Made by a program: the position numbers and the translations under genes
Notes under the pieces: generated by a model
What the model saw: only the letters and a program-made list of their open reading frames with translations
The model's database searches: none
What the model was told of the DNA's origin: nothing
Assembly: GCA_037953625.1 (NCBI GenBank)
Contig: CM075654.1
Location: forward strand, 21,631,501 to 21,695,500
Direction: 5' to 3'
From: Crotalaria pallida
Lineage: Eukaryota; Streptophyta; Magnoliopsida; Fabales; Fabaceae
Length of the DNA: 64,000 nt
In this document: one piece after another, positions 45,271-55,936 of the stretch
Numbering within the stretch: position 1 is the stretch's first letter
Layout of the letters: each line of letters starts with the position of its first letter

Positions 45271-45668
45271 GGTTATTATGGGATTTGAAGGATATTATGA
45301 ACTTAAGCCTCTTACACTATTTTGATGTAAAATCTGTTATTCATATTTTAAGTGAGGCTTAGGATGTTTCATTTTGACAAAGTTATATGTTTTGGTTATG
45401 ACACTCAAACTTAGTATTTTCCGCTATTACTCTGATATATTTGGAGCCCAAGGGGCCTTGATATGATTTAGAAATATAATCTGAAGCCCTGCTGGCTATT
45501 AGTTGTTTATTTGAAAATTGTTTATCACAGGTTAAATTTTGGATTAGTCCGAAAAACAAACCAAACTCCGTCCGTTTGACGGTTGATTTTAATGTAATAA
45601 AAATGAATTTTTTGAGTCCGTATTTTAATATAAGGGGAATTAAGGGTAATTAATTATAGGGTGTTACA

Positions 45669-46972
45669 GTTTTGCTAAGTTTTGGGCATTTTCTTGCATG
45701 TTTTTGCTTCATTTTAGTAGAGTCTTGGTATCTTGTGTCTGAATTCATGCATTTCTGTGTGTAAAGTTGCTTTTGTTAATTAGGAGGTGGTAACACTGTG
45801 ATATAATTGTCCCTTTTGTGAGAATTTGAGCCTTAATTGTGGGTGGATTGCTATATATGCCACCTAATTTTCTTTCATGTGTGATTGCACTTTGGATTAC
45901 TTGCACTCTAGAACTTGACTTGACTCTTGTTGATACTTGATATTCCCGTGCACATTTTGAAATGATTTAGGCATTGTTTTTCTTGAATAAGCCACTAGCC
46001 ATATGAGCCTACCTTGAATAAATTTATCCTTTGATATCCCCTTTGAGCCTTTATATCCCTTTTCTTTGTTCTTTAGCTCATTACAAGCCTATGACTGAAA
46101 AACCATGATTGTCCTAACCTTAGGGAATGTTGGAGCTTTGGAATTGTTTTGGGAATGGGTATTAAGTAAGCGAGGGTGCTTTGTTCTTCATCTCTTGTGA
46201 GTTCTGGGTTTTTCCTCTATGGTTGGTGATGTAATTATGGCCTTATCTCATTATGCCATTTTTGTTGTTTCTTCTTTCCTTTCATTCATGAAGTTCTGCA
46301 ATGCAAAAAAAAAGTGAAAAAAAATAATAATAATAGAATAAAAGGTTGATTGAGGCATAGAGGATTGGAATTTGAGGTTGTATTATGTTTATCATTTCAT
46401 TCTGGGGTGGATTGTGATTATTTTTTTTACTTATTCCCCATTGCTCCTCTATTCCCTTGGGTTTTAGCTACATTTCCCATATTTTTATCCTACCTTGTCC
46501 TTGGCCCCATTACAACCCTGAAAAGACCTTTTGATCATTTTGTGCATGTGTGTTGATAGTTGATGTTAGAGGCTTGTCAAGCTTATGGTTGTGTTTGTTT
46601 TTCATGATGTGCCTTGAGTGTAAATACTGATTAACCTTAAACACTTGAGTGTAAACACTTTTGAGTGATCCTTGTGAGTTTCTATCATCTTCGTGACTAC
46701 CCTCTTGATGTCATTGGTTTTCTTTGCATATTTGAAATAATTGGATGATGTTCATGGATGCCTTGATTCTTTGGTCCTTATTCTCTTCGTGTGCTCGATT
46801 TTGCCCATTTCTTTGCATTTCCTAGAATTCATTGTGAAGTATGTAATCTCTTAGGTTTGCATTCATTAGTTGTAGTAATCTTGTTGCATGATTCACTTTG
46901 GTGCATATTGATCTTCTCAGTCCTAATTCTTAGTTTTGCCCAGGAGTGCAAAAGGATAAGTGTGGGGGTGTT
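45669..46972 (+). other. C post-pol non-coding region and polypurine tract
   Basis: 1.3 kb without a credible ORF; no envelope-like gene is recognisable. It ends in GGATAAGTGTGGGGGTGTT, the polypurine tract directly before the 3' LTR of C. Confidence 0.6.
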
Positions 46973-48089
46973 TGATGAGCATTTTATTTCCCATTATTCC
47001 TTGCATTATTTTACTCCTATTATTGATACTTGTTGCCCATTTGACATTGTTTAGCTTGATTTAGTGATTTAGAGTTTATTGGACTAATATTCTGAATATT
47101 GTTTAATTTGGGATTATTTAGCCTAATTAATTCTATTTCTATTTTCAGGTCATATTTGGCACAAGGGCTTTTTGGACATTTTGGGAGTGAAGATTTAATT
47201 TTGGATGAGAAGATATATGATGAAGTGAAGATTGTAATCTATCTTTAGGATTATTTGAGATTTAGTTTATATCTTTTAAGATTTAGATTTTATCTATAGG
47301 ATATTTTTAGATTTAATTTAGAGATAAGCTTTCCTTAGGATTTGGGCCCATGATTTAGGCCCGTTTTGTGATTTAATTAGCCAATTTTGTGTAGACCTAG
47401 CAGGCACAATCTATAATTCACGTTTTTACATTCTCTCTCTTAGAGAAGGCTTAGTTTTGCTCTCCAAGCATGTGGTGGCTGCTAGGGTTTCTCTCTCTTC
47501 CCTTTCTACACGTTTTTGGTATTTTTCTTCATGGAAGGCTAAACTCTTATGTTAAATCCCTTTGGTAATGTATCACATACTCTTGAGGTTTTATTCTTAA
47601 TGCTATTTCGTTTTTATTCACTGTTTTCATGCTTATTGATATGTTATGGTTCGCTTAGTTCCATTCTATAGAGATAATCCATGTGTATGAATGCTTAATT
47701 TATGCAACCTCGTAAAAACTCCATGCTTTGGCTTTTAATGCTTAATTAGAGGTTTGGGTTTTGGGGTGAGAATTGAATTTTCGCTTAGTATTTAGTTCTC
47801 ACGAGTTGGACAGTGAAGAGGAAAGAAATTGATCTTTTGTGACCGATGATAGAGTTGTGAACGCGAGCCAAAGGGGTTTATCCGCTTTTCCTTATCTGTT
47901 ACTTTGTTTTTATTTTAATTCTGTTTTGATCTTAGACTTCAACATTCAATACAAAACCCCCCTGTTTTCTATGCATACTATGTGTTCGACCTTTTGCTTG
48001 ATAAGATATTCCTTGGGAGACGACCTAGGAGTCACTTCCTAGTACTATACTTAAACTGTTTTAATTTGTATCGGGTACGGCCTCGATCA
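46973..48089 (+). repeat. 3' LTR of C
   Basis: TGATGAGCATTTTATTTCCC to CCTCGATCA, followed by target duplication GTTGC (48090-48094). Confidence 0.92.
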
Positions 48090-48094
48090 GTTGC

Positions 48095-48645
48095 CGAGAG
48101 CTGGATCCAGCTATCTCTGACGTCCTTTCACTGTGATTGAGCAGGTTTGAAAGCTGTCCTTTCGCCTGCTCCGAAGTGACGCTTGCTTTTCCAGATCTGA
48201 CACGTGTCAGAAATCGCACCTAACGAAGCGACGCCATTACTGCGACGTTGCTCGAGGTGCGTGATTCCAGCTATTATGCGCCACGTGTCCCGGTATGTGT
48301 GGCTGCATGCTGGATTGGGCCTCTTGAGCTAGGCCCATCTTTCGAAAACGAGGGGGAAAACGGTTTTCCTTCCCCCTCTTTCCCAAAATTGCTACTTTCT
48401 CTCTCATTCCCACAGTTACTCTCTCCCTCACCACTACACCACTACTACTCTCTCTCTCGCTCTACCGAAAACTGCTTCTCTCCTCCATACGAAAAAAAAA
48501 ACTTTCCCTCTCTCTCCACAGAAAACTTCTTTCTCTAATCATCGAACTCTTTTCCTCTTCTTTGTCTTTCGCCATCTTCTTCTTCAGCAGCGAACCCATC
48601 ATACCTTGCAAGTTTCCGGTTTCCTTCTCTCCTAATCTGCTTCAG
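48095..48645 (+). promoter_or_regulatory. Promoter and leader of the opposite-strand gene in D
   Basis: It contains the palindrome GACACGTGTC (near 48200) and CCACGTGTCCC (near 48281), both with the ACGTG core of plant G-box/ABRE sites, then CT-rich leader sequence (48370-48520). No clear TATA box. The second copy of D starts inside this region and reads CCAGTGTCCC at the second site. Confidence 0.4.
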
Positions 48646-48902
48646 GTACTACTGCTCTACTTGTTTCTTTTCCTTCGCTTCTATTTCCTCTTCTCTCTGG
48701 TTTTTGGTTCTTGTGGGGGTTAATGTTTTTCGGTTTTTATGTTTTCATGCCTCTGTTTCTATGGAAGTGGGGTGATTTTTTCTGGGTTTTGGGTTTGCCA
48801 TTTTAGGGGATGAAATTAGTGACTTATGGTGTTTCTGGATTTGGGGCGTTTTAGGACTTGTTGGAGGGTTTTTAAATCATGTCTTTTGTTTTTATTTTTC
48901 AG
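48646..48902 (+). other. Probable 5'-UTR intron of the D opposite-strand gene
   Basis: Donor TTCAG|GTACT, acceptor ATTTTTCAG|AAGG, T-rich interior. The equivalent in copy 2 is 58310-58566. The start ATG follows 31 bp after the acceptor. Confidence 0.5.
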
Positions 48903-48932
48903 AAGGTTTAAAGGAGTGGGTTGTGGTTCAGT

Positions 48933-51221
48933 ATGAGTAGGGATTGGTTTAGGAAATGGGCTGGGGTAGTTTCCCTGTCATCAAGCAGTAGTGGTGAGGA
49001 GGATGGCTCTTCCTCCTCGTCCTGTTCCTCCGCGGAGGTAGACGAGGCGCTCCGTCGCCAAAGGGAGTATAGGCGAAAATATGAGAGACGGGTTCTGAAG
49101 GTTGATCCCGTTGAGATCATCTATCCTCGGGATTAGGAGGAGAAGAGAGAGTGGATACGGCAGTACGCCTGGGCCGAGTTTGTCGACGGTAGAGAGCGTG
49201 CCGATTTCGAGGAGATGGAGAGAGAGAATGTACGTCCATGGGGTTCCTGTGGTAGAGGGGAGGTGCTCACCCCTCGGAACAACTTCGAGGGGGTTTTCTG
49301 GGGGGTTATTTTTCATAACCCGTAAGACTAATGCCGAGCTCCCCTGTTCTTCCACAGGTACCATGCCTCCCAGAAAGTGCATAAGCCGACCTGAACTTTA
49401 TCCTGCACCCTCCGACGCTGATCAATATCATTGGGTCGACATGGAGCCCAAAGGAGTTCGGTCCAGCTTAGACACCGAGGACAAGCTCACCGAATTGAAG
49501 AGAGTCGTGCTTCCTTGCTCGGGGGATGCTGCCGGGACCTCCTACCAAGTTCTCCCCTGCTCGGGGAACGACAGAATTTGCTCGCGGACCGACAACAATT
49601 CCTTCTTCTTCTATGCTGATCTCATCCATAACCTTGGCGTAAGTCTACCGTTTACCGACCTGGAGATGCGGGTTCTGAACGAGCTCGGATTGGCGCCTTC
49701 GCAGCTTCACCCCAATACTTGGTCGTTCTTATGAGCATTTCAAAAGTATTGCGGGGCCAAGGGGTTGGTGTGCACAGTTCGTCTTTTCCTATGGATGTAC
49801 AACCCGTTCGTCAGCAATAAAGACAGGGTGATTGGTCGCCTTTGGGTGTCGGCTAAGGCCCGAGCTCACTGTGAATTGTTCGGCATGTTCTCCGAATCTT
49901 GGAAACATTTTAAACCATGGTTTTTTAAATACAAGTACGTGGACGCTGGTCGACCTTGGTTCCAGGACGAGACGGGTCCGAGGTTTCCTCTGGAGTGGAC
50001 CCCCGAGTTCTTCAATCGTCATACCAGCACGCCGCAAAGGTGGTCAGGTGTAACCCTTGATGCCGACGAGGCCGTAACAGCCCATCATTTTCAGACCGAG
50101 TATCGTGCTCGGAAATTCTAGCTTGACGTTGGAGTTTTCATGAAGTGTCCTGACGATGAAGTCTTGACAAAAATTGGTAGTTACTTTTGCTCTTATACTT
50201 GTATGTTTTCTTTCAACTCTCTTATTAATTTTTCTTTATCTTTTGGTTTGCAGAAGGACATTGGTCGGACATGTCGTCCAAAGCGCTGAAGGCTGCACTA
50301 GATGCACGCAGGAGGAAGAGGTCCGAAAACCCCTCCAACGAAGCCGTGGCTGCCCCAGTCTCCACTGAGACGACCTCAACCGATTCTGCTCCTCTTCACG
50401 CAACTCCGCTTGTGGTGATCATAGCCCAACCTCCCCCTCAATCTCCGAGTCCGAGCACTGAGGTGGTTGTTGCTGCAAATACTCCACCTGCAGAAAGTTC
50501 GAGGCTGCCGACCTCGGTCGCCAAGCCTTCGATCAAAGACGCTCTCATAAAGATGTCGGGGGCAGAGTGGAAAAAGAAGGCTGAGGAGATGGCCTGTCAA
50601 TTGAAGAGGGCTACCACCATGTTCACTGTGTTGGCCGAGGTTGCTGATGACGTGGCCGAAGGTGTGTCACCGGCCAAGAAAAAGGCTCGATCCGAGATGG
50701 TAGCTGAGGTGGCGGAGCTGAAGAATAGCAAAAATTCTGCCGAGCAAAGGTTGGCCGAGTTGGAAGAGAAGCACCGCCAACAGATGGAGGAGCTTCTGAA
50801 GAGTCATGAGGAGGCCCTGGCCCAGGTGAAAGCTGATGCTAAGGAAGCTGGTCGGCAAGAAGGGCTAGCTGAGGTGGAGAAGGTGAGGGGTTTGCTGAAG
50901 AGAAGAGCTGCTCAAGCTCTTAAGCACAAGATAGCGGCATCCGAGGCAGACTTCAACTTTGAGAAGGCGGGGAGCAAGATTTTTGCTGGTGTCGTAGAGC
51001 AGATTCTACACCTGAACCAAGGGCTTCGAATTCGGGTTGTTGGCGCCTCTGCTGGGTTCGGGGTGGAAAATGGGAAGATGGTAGACTATGATAAGGATGG
51101 GGCCGAGGTTGACCTCGACCAACCTGAGGAGAATCTTCCCAACCCCCTGGTGGAGAAAATGGATGAGGAGTTCAACCCGAGCTTGGTTGTCCTTTCCGAT
51201 GTGGAAGATGAAGCAGCATAA
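48933..51221 (+). pseudogene. Opposite-strand gene of D (copy 1): plant transposon-like domain plus coiled coil
   Basis: The N-terminus (MSRDWFRKWAGVVSLSSSSS) is Ser-rich. A globular middle (NNSFFFYADLIHNLGVSLPF, LRSEL-type LNELGLAPSQLHPN, FLWMYNPFVSNKDR) resembles the putative gypsy-type transposon domain (Transposase_28) from memory of the family. A 77-nt intron (50177-50253, TTG|GTAGTT...TTTGCAG) precedes a second exon with Pro/Ser-rich linker and a long coiled coil (50271-51221, KNSAEQRLAELEEKHRQQME). Breaks: TAG 49134-49136, a 2-nt loss near 49228, TGA 49732-49734, TAG 50119-50121. Copy 2 lacks these but has others. Function unknown; expression from its own promoter is inferred. Confidence 0.65.
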
Positions 51222-51298
51222 GTCCCTTATGCTGGGCCGCTTGGATTTTGTATAACATGTCTTTGTGCTTTGCTACCTTTGTATAAAATTTTATTTTT

Positions 51299-51590
51299 AT
51301 GCAAGTTTTTTCTAGCTTTAACTTGTTGCATGTTATTTTTATGCAAGATTTTATTTTCACTTGTTGCATACACATGGTGTCCGAGGTCAGAGTTATGCAA
51401 GATTTTTCTTGTTGCATGAACGCAAGCTTTATTTTACTAACTCGTTGCGTGTTTCGTTAGACCTCGGATCCGTACTGCGATCAGTTATGAAGTCACTAAA
51501 ATAATGCAAGTGTTTTAGACTTGTTGCATTTTATTTAGATAACCAAGTAACAGTTTTTGAAAATACAAGTTCTTTACAAACTTGTTGTAT
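51299..51590. repeat. Array of six hairpins after the D gene (copy 1)
   Basis: Six units of ATGCAAG...CTTGTTGCAT type: 51299-51331, 51341-51369, 51395-51417, 51420-51450, 51504-51529 and 51563-51590. Loops are 6-16 nt. Unit 4 has ACGCAAG/CTCGTTGCGT and unit 6 has ATACAAG/CTTGTTGTAT, so both arms changed together. Copy 2 carries the same array. Confidence 0.75.
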
Positions 51591-52297
51591 TTAGATTTGA
51601 TCGGACATGAAAAACGTGTGCTAAAAACACTGGTGTTTACGATCTAGTATAAATAACTCGGATAAGCTCGGACGACTCAGTGAGTGCAGTAATCTTATAA
51701 GTTTTCCTTTGAATAAAGGTACTCTATATAAGCGCATACGGTGGGGATCTCGGATCCACCCACCTTAGCCGAGGTGGGTGTCATCGTCCCCAATGTGAAA
51801 GAGGTTGCTGAGTGAAGCTATGTGGAAACATTTCACAGCAAGCTGTTCTTTATTGGGTGTCCCCTGTACACTGTGCATATGAGCCGATCTCCTTTACAAG
51901 ACGTTGGCTGTGCATAGCGCCATGCAACATTTAGGTGGCTAGTGCTAAATGAGAAGCTAGTACGTACGTATATAAAACTGTGGCACTTGAGTATGGGCAA
52001 GTTTGTACTTTTTCATTAATCATAGAGGTGAGTACATTGCCTTTCATGGAAATAAAGTGAGTATATCACAATGGAGTAGAACATGAGTAGAACATGACTG
52101 GTAGATGTAAAAACATGAACAGAAACTAAAATGAAACTTAAACTTAAACTTTGGCTGAAGATGCTGGTGATTGCTGAGGTAAACCTAATTGGAATAGGTT
52201 CTCGGTGTTGCAGAGTTCTGGGAATTCGTGAGCTCGGTTCCCCAGAGTATGTTTCTGAGATGCCTCTGTTGGGGGCCTCTTGATCCCAAGTACATTT
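51591..52297. other. Non-coding spacer of D with TATA-like site and a 9-bp stem
   Basis: CTATATAAGC lies at 51723-51732. The perfect stem CACCCACCT/AGGTGGGTG (51757-51765, 51772-51780) has loop TAGCCG. Otherwise no feature is recognised. Confidence 0.45.
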
Positions 52298-53203
52298 TCA
52301 GGAGGTCCTTTTCTCGGACTGGTAGTGCTCGGCCGAGGAGAACCGATGAGAGATGCCTAGGAAATTGTTGGCAGTACTGCGAAATGCAGATTTTTTGATC
52401 TTGAAATACCAGAGCTTGGGACTTTGGGGAGCTCGGCCTAAGGAGTGAATGGGGTACTTGCTTCGGCCCTTGTCCCGGATCCGTGTCGAGCGGAGGGCGG
52501 ACTCACCAACAGTTGGACAAATGAAAAGATTCTCCCCCTGTGGAGGGCTGGAGAGAATCGGAAGAAAAGAGAGATTTTCCTTGAATGTATCTTTTACAGC
52601 TTTACCAAGGTCAGAAGAATCGATGGGAGCTGCCAACCCTTTCCCGTGAGGGGAAGACCTGAAAACATCTCGTTTGACCCGAAGGTCCGCCAATAGGACT
52701 CTCCCCTTAGTCAATGTCGGTTCAGTGAGCTCTTTCTGTTTCTTCTTTACTTCCCGTAGACTCGCGTTGTAGCAGAGTCGGGCTTTCACCTGGTCGGCTT
52801 TGATCGTGACGACCTTGTCGTCAGAGCCGACGAATTTCATTGCTAAGTGTACCGTTGAAACTATTGCCCCAAAAGCTTGCAGGCAGGTTCGTCCCAGTAT
52901 CACATTGTATGGGGACTCAGAATCAACAACTAAAAACTTGATGATCTCTGTTCGGGCCGAAGGTTGCTTGCGTAAGGTTACCGGGAGGTGAATGGCTCCC
53001 AGGGGGCGAATTACCTCCCCTGTGAAGCTGATGAGATTACCTTAAAATTGCACGAGGTCGGCTGACCTCAGTTTCAGCGCTTGAAATGTATGAAGAAAAA
53101 GAATGTCGACCGAGCTTCCTTGGTCGATGAAAACTCGGGCGACTTCGAAATTGCCGATCAACGCCGTTATCACCATTGGATCATTGTGATCTGGGATGAC
53201 GTC
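52298..53203 (-). pseudogene. D protease fused to an RT/RNase H connection fragment
   Basis: On the minus strand the protease begins near 53203 with DPMVITALIGNFEVARVFID and active site FIDQGSSVDIL (about 53110). TAA at 53042-53044 interrupts it. From 52903 a second open stretch has ILGRTCLQAFGAIVSTVHLA. After LREVKKKQKEL it passes to KENLSFLPILSSPPQGENLF, which resembles the end of the RT/start of RNase H. The RT catalytic domain is absent. The open frame stops at 52298. The same arrangement occurs in copy 2. Confidence 0.75.
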
Positions 53204-53547
53204 TTCCATGTCTTGGTCAGAAAAAATGATAGGAATGTTCCTAGATGGTTTTTTACCAACGGGTTTGTTGTGAACAACGATAACTTTGTTGACGTACCTT
53301 TTCCTTTCTGCCCTCTTTTCTCCGCCACCGGCAAAACCTCCCGAGATAGTTTAAACTCGGAAGTTTTCCGGTGACTTGTCCAGATCTTGTACCACGACCA
53401 TGTTTACTCGCTGTGGTTCTTCTTCTTTCTTTTCTGGGGACGGGTCAGCTTTGGCTTTTCCTTTATCGTTGTCTGGGCTGCGAGACCTTCTTCGGCCTCG
53501 TCTTTCCACCGCTTCACGCACATACTACTGCAATTTACCCCTTCTCC

Positions 53548-53620
53548 CCATATCCTCAATAACATCCCGGAGCCAGGTGCACTGATCAGTATGGTGGCCG
53601 TACCCGTCGTGGAAGTTGCA
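53548..53620 (-). pseudogene. Zinc-knuckle-like motif at the end of D gag
   Basis: In the gag frame after the TAG near 53708, the minus strand reads KYCNFHDGYGHHTDQCTWLR, the Cys/His motif typical of Tat-type gag, and then a stop. It would bind RNA. Confidence 0.65.
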
Positions 53621-53707
53621 GTATTTAGATTTGTCCGTGATATTGTTTTGATTTTTGAGAAAAGGGGGCCGAGGTACGCTCCTGAGTTCGGTCTGCATGG
53701 TCTCTCT

Positions 53708-55117
53708 CTAGACTTGAGACCTCAGGACCGTCAGGGGGGTGTAAGAATCATACTTAGTGATGTACGGACGTCGGCGGTCATCTTGTTGGCCGACGTGAGA
53801 GCGACCTCGGTCTCCCTGGTTTGCTTTTCCTCCTCTCTCATCCCTGTTGCCGCGAGGACGACCTCGGGGGAGGGTACTTTGCGAAGCGGCTTGAGCGTTT
53901 TCCATCCTACTTGACTGTCCGTTGTTGAATTCTTCGAGGTTGATGTATTTGTTAGATCTCTGCCTCAGCTTGGCCATATCTCTCGGCGGCTTCCCGATCA
54001 AAGAGTCTTTGAATCCTCCCTCGGCCAGGCCTTGGGTGAGGAGAAGGACGGCCACCATGGGAGATAGATTGGGGACTGAGCTGGATTCGCTGTGAAACCT
54101 GTGCAGGTATGCACGTAAGGATTCCTCTGGTTTTTGCGTCACTTTTGCTAGCGTGTGGTCCGATCTGGGTTGCATACAGCTAGCAGTGTACCTGTTAAGA
54201 AAGACTCGCTTCATTTCTGCCCAGTTGTTGACAAAATTCTTGGGTAGTGTTGAGTACCACCGGAGGACTGGGGCCTGGAGGGTCAAAGTGAAAGCTCGAC
54301 ACTTGAGCCGATCTCCTCCACCATGAAAGTTCACAGCTCCCTCATAAGAAAGGACATGCTCCTGAGGGTCTGTGAGGCCATTGTATCTGGGAATGTTGCT
54401 GGGTCCGAGGTACCCAGGTGGTGGTTCATAAGCCATGACGGCTGGTGTAAAAGGATGCCCAGGGTGGGAATCATCCGAATCAGGTTATTGCTGGTCAGGG
54501 GGTGGTGTAAGTTGTGTGATGGTTGTGTGTGGTGTTGCAAAGGTTTGTGGAGTTAGCGGAGGTTGTGGGGGTGAAGGAGGAGGTGGAGGGGGGAATTCAT
54601 TTGGGGCTGGAGCATGAACAACAGCTCGTTCAGCCAAACGCTGCATAGTAACTTGTTGGAGATCTGCGATAGCTTTACCTTGTTGTTCTACAATTCTCAT
54701 TTGCTGTCTCATAAAGGATAAAAGTTCTGCATCTCGAGAGAGCGTAGATTGTTGTGAGTGGGAACGGTGTGTTGTGCTGACAGAGTGGGCATGTTCGCCG
54801 CGGTGGCGGTGCTGTTCAGCGTTGGTTTCTCCGAGCTCGGAGCGTAGTTGCACGCGCCGACCTCCTCCTAGGTGATGTGTAGGATTTGTAGTGTCTCCGG
54901 TGTGGACGGTGTAAGGTCCACTGTGGGTGTGGGTGAACTCTGGTGGTGGCGGGGGAGGTGGAGGTGGCAGTGGGGGTGGGGGTGGAGGAGGAGGTGGAGG
55001 TGGTGGTGAGGGCCTTGCTTCCTTGTTGGCTTCATGGTGCAAGCGTAGGTCCTCAGTTGACGGCACCCTCCTTGGGCGCCCCCTCCTCCTCCTCTGAACT
55101 AGTTGTGTCTCAGACAT
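53708..55117 (-). pseudogene. gag: D gag, one internal stop
   Basis: The minus-strand frame starts MSETQLVQRRRRGRPRR and has a ~23-Pro tract (about residues 38-60) and a glutamine-rich helical stretch (LSFMRQQMRIVEQQGKAIAD). A single TAA (54485-54487) breaks it before MAYEPPPGYLGPSN. The same frame continues with the retrotransposon gag domain (TDPQEHVLSYEGAVNFHGGG, WYSTLPKNFVNNWAEMKRVF, KPEESLRAYLHRFHSE) and a Gly/Arg-rich tail. It ends at TAG near 53708. This would form the particle that packages the RNA of a non-autonomous element. Confidence 0.82.
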
Positions 55118-55148
55118 GGTAGAGTTTCTGGGAATGAAGTTTCTCTTT

Positions 55149-55165
55149 CCCCACAGACGGTGCCA
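55149..55165 (-). promoter_or_regulatory. Primer-binding site of D
   Basis: On the minus strand TGGCACCGTCTGTGGGG lies one base after the 5' LTR end (CATCACA|T). The exact tRNA is not assigned here. Confidence 0.65.
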
Positions 55166-55166
55166 A

Positions 55167-55706
55167 TGTGATGTCCTAGACGGTGAGGTCCTCCAAGGTT
55201 AGGGAAGAAGACCTTCAAAGGAGCCTCTGTCTAGGGTTTCTGTGTGATGTTTGGTGGGAGTCCTCAAGTGGCTAAGGAAGAAAGCCAAGAAGCAACCCTA
55301 ATCACTAGTGTGAGAGGGTGATAATTAGGGTTAGAGGACGTACCTGAGCCCCATGTAGTACGGAGCTACTTATAGGGGGGGACTGGTTGCCCTAATGGGC
55401 TTGCTTGAGGCCCAAGTTGGGCCAGCCTGTAATGAGATATGAGTGGATGAGCTATCCTTGTGGATAAGGTGAGACACGTCATCCTGTCCTTGGTATCGGA
55501 CTCTGAGGGAGGTGTCGGACTCTAGGAGGTGTCGGACTCTGGGTGGTGTCGGACAAGGAGGTCGGTCCTTGGTGGGGGGATGAGGTCGGCCCCTGCCTTA
55601 TGTCTGTTCAGTCGTTGAGCTTTGAGCTCGGCCAAGCATATAGGGGGCTTCCAGAAGGGTTCTTAGTGGGGGCTTCGTGGAGCTCGGCTAGGCCGAGTCC
55701 ATCACA
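55167..55706 (-). repeat. 5' LTR of D (540 bp)
   Basis: On the minus strand it runs TGTGATGGACTCGGCC ... GGACATCACA, with a 7-bp terminal inverted repeat TGTGATG/CATCACA. Its outer end abuts family-E LTR sequence at 55707. Confidence 0.85.
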
Positions 55707-55936
55707 CAAAGAGAAATCATCCTTTTATAAAATCACAAATCATCAAATCATTCCAACTTAATAAAATCATTCATTTCTCATCCATAAAACACTTCGTTTA
55801 TAAAATTTTGTAAAAATCGTCACCTTAAATCTCATTCACGTAAAATATCCCTTTGAAAATCCTTTAGAAAACAAAACCTCAAGATTCCTTTTGATGAAAT
55901 TCGTTTACGCACGTGTGGGAAAAATGCGAGGTGTTA
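55707..55936 (-). mobile_element. Family-E LTR terminal fragment, probably the far end of copy b
   Basis: It ends in ATGCGAGGTGTTACA (55936) and resembles the last ~250 bp of copy c (15420-15669), for example CCTTTTATAAAATCACAAA. Copy b stops at 17954 at the position corresponding to about 15390 of copy c, so this piece fits as its continuation beyond elements A to D. Confidence 0.55.

Larger units (their letters stand above)
42730..45668 (+). mobile_element. Solo LTR H (2.94 kb), related to LTR A, inserted in element C
   Basis: It starts TGTAACACCCCAAATTTAAT and ends ATAGGGTGTTACA. The flanks share GTTT (GTTTT if the first T belongs to the target). No internal region is present, so it is a solo LTR. 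It is homologous to LTR A (17955-20549). Features: TTAATCGATTAA palindromes (43018-43110), donor-like CCAA|GTAAGT at 43278, tandem repeats (44325-44930) and an exon-like block (45206-45270). Confidence 0.85.
36366..48089 (+). mobile_element. Element C, Athila-type retrotransposon, nested in D
   Basis: LTRs 36366-37485 and 46973-48089 (about 20 visible differences over 1.12 kb) are flanked by GTTGC on both sides (36361-36365 and 48090-48094). The primer-binding site is TGGCGCCGTTGCTGGGGA. gag, protease and remnants of RT and integrase follow in plus orientation. Solo LTR H is inserted after pol. Element C splits element D. Confidence 0.93.
35980..55706 (-). mobile_element. Element D (copy 1), Tat-like element without RT, carrying an opposite-strand gene
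   Basis: Right LTR 55167-55706 and a truncated left LTR (35980-36192) are in the same orientation, with a polypurine tract beside the left one and a primer-binding site beside the right one. On the minus strand it encodes gag, a zinc-knuckle-like motif and protease, then jumps to a small stretch resembling the RT/RNase H connection; RT, RNase H and integrase are absent. On the plus strand it carries a spliced gene (48933-51221). Opposite-strand ORFs are known in Tat-lineage elements. Element C is inserted at 36366. A second copy lies at 57921-62660. Confidence 0.8.

Noticed and set aside
45669..46972. Envelope-like gene in element C after pol
   Set aside because: Only short ORFs of 68-87 codons with no signal peptide plus membrane pattern convincing enough to call.
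53387..53914. 175-codon plus-strand ORF over the end of D gag
   Set aside because: It is antisense to the gag zinc-knuckle and protease start and has no domain; the minus-strand reading explains the sequence.
48090..55168. Opposite-strand gene of D as an independent host gene
   Set aside because: It lies between the LTRs of D and is repeated with the same neighbours in copy 2, so it belongs to the element.
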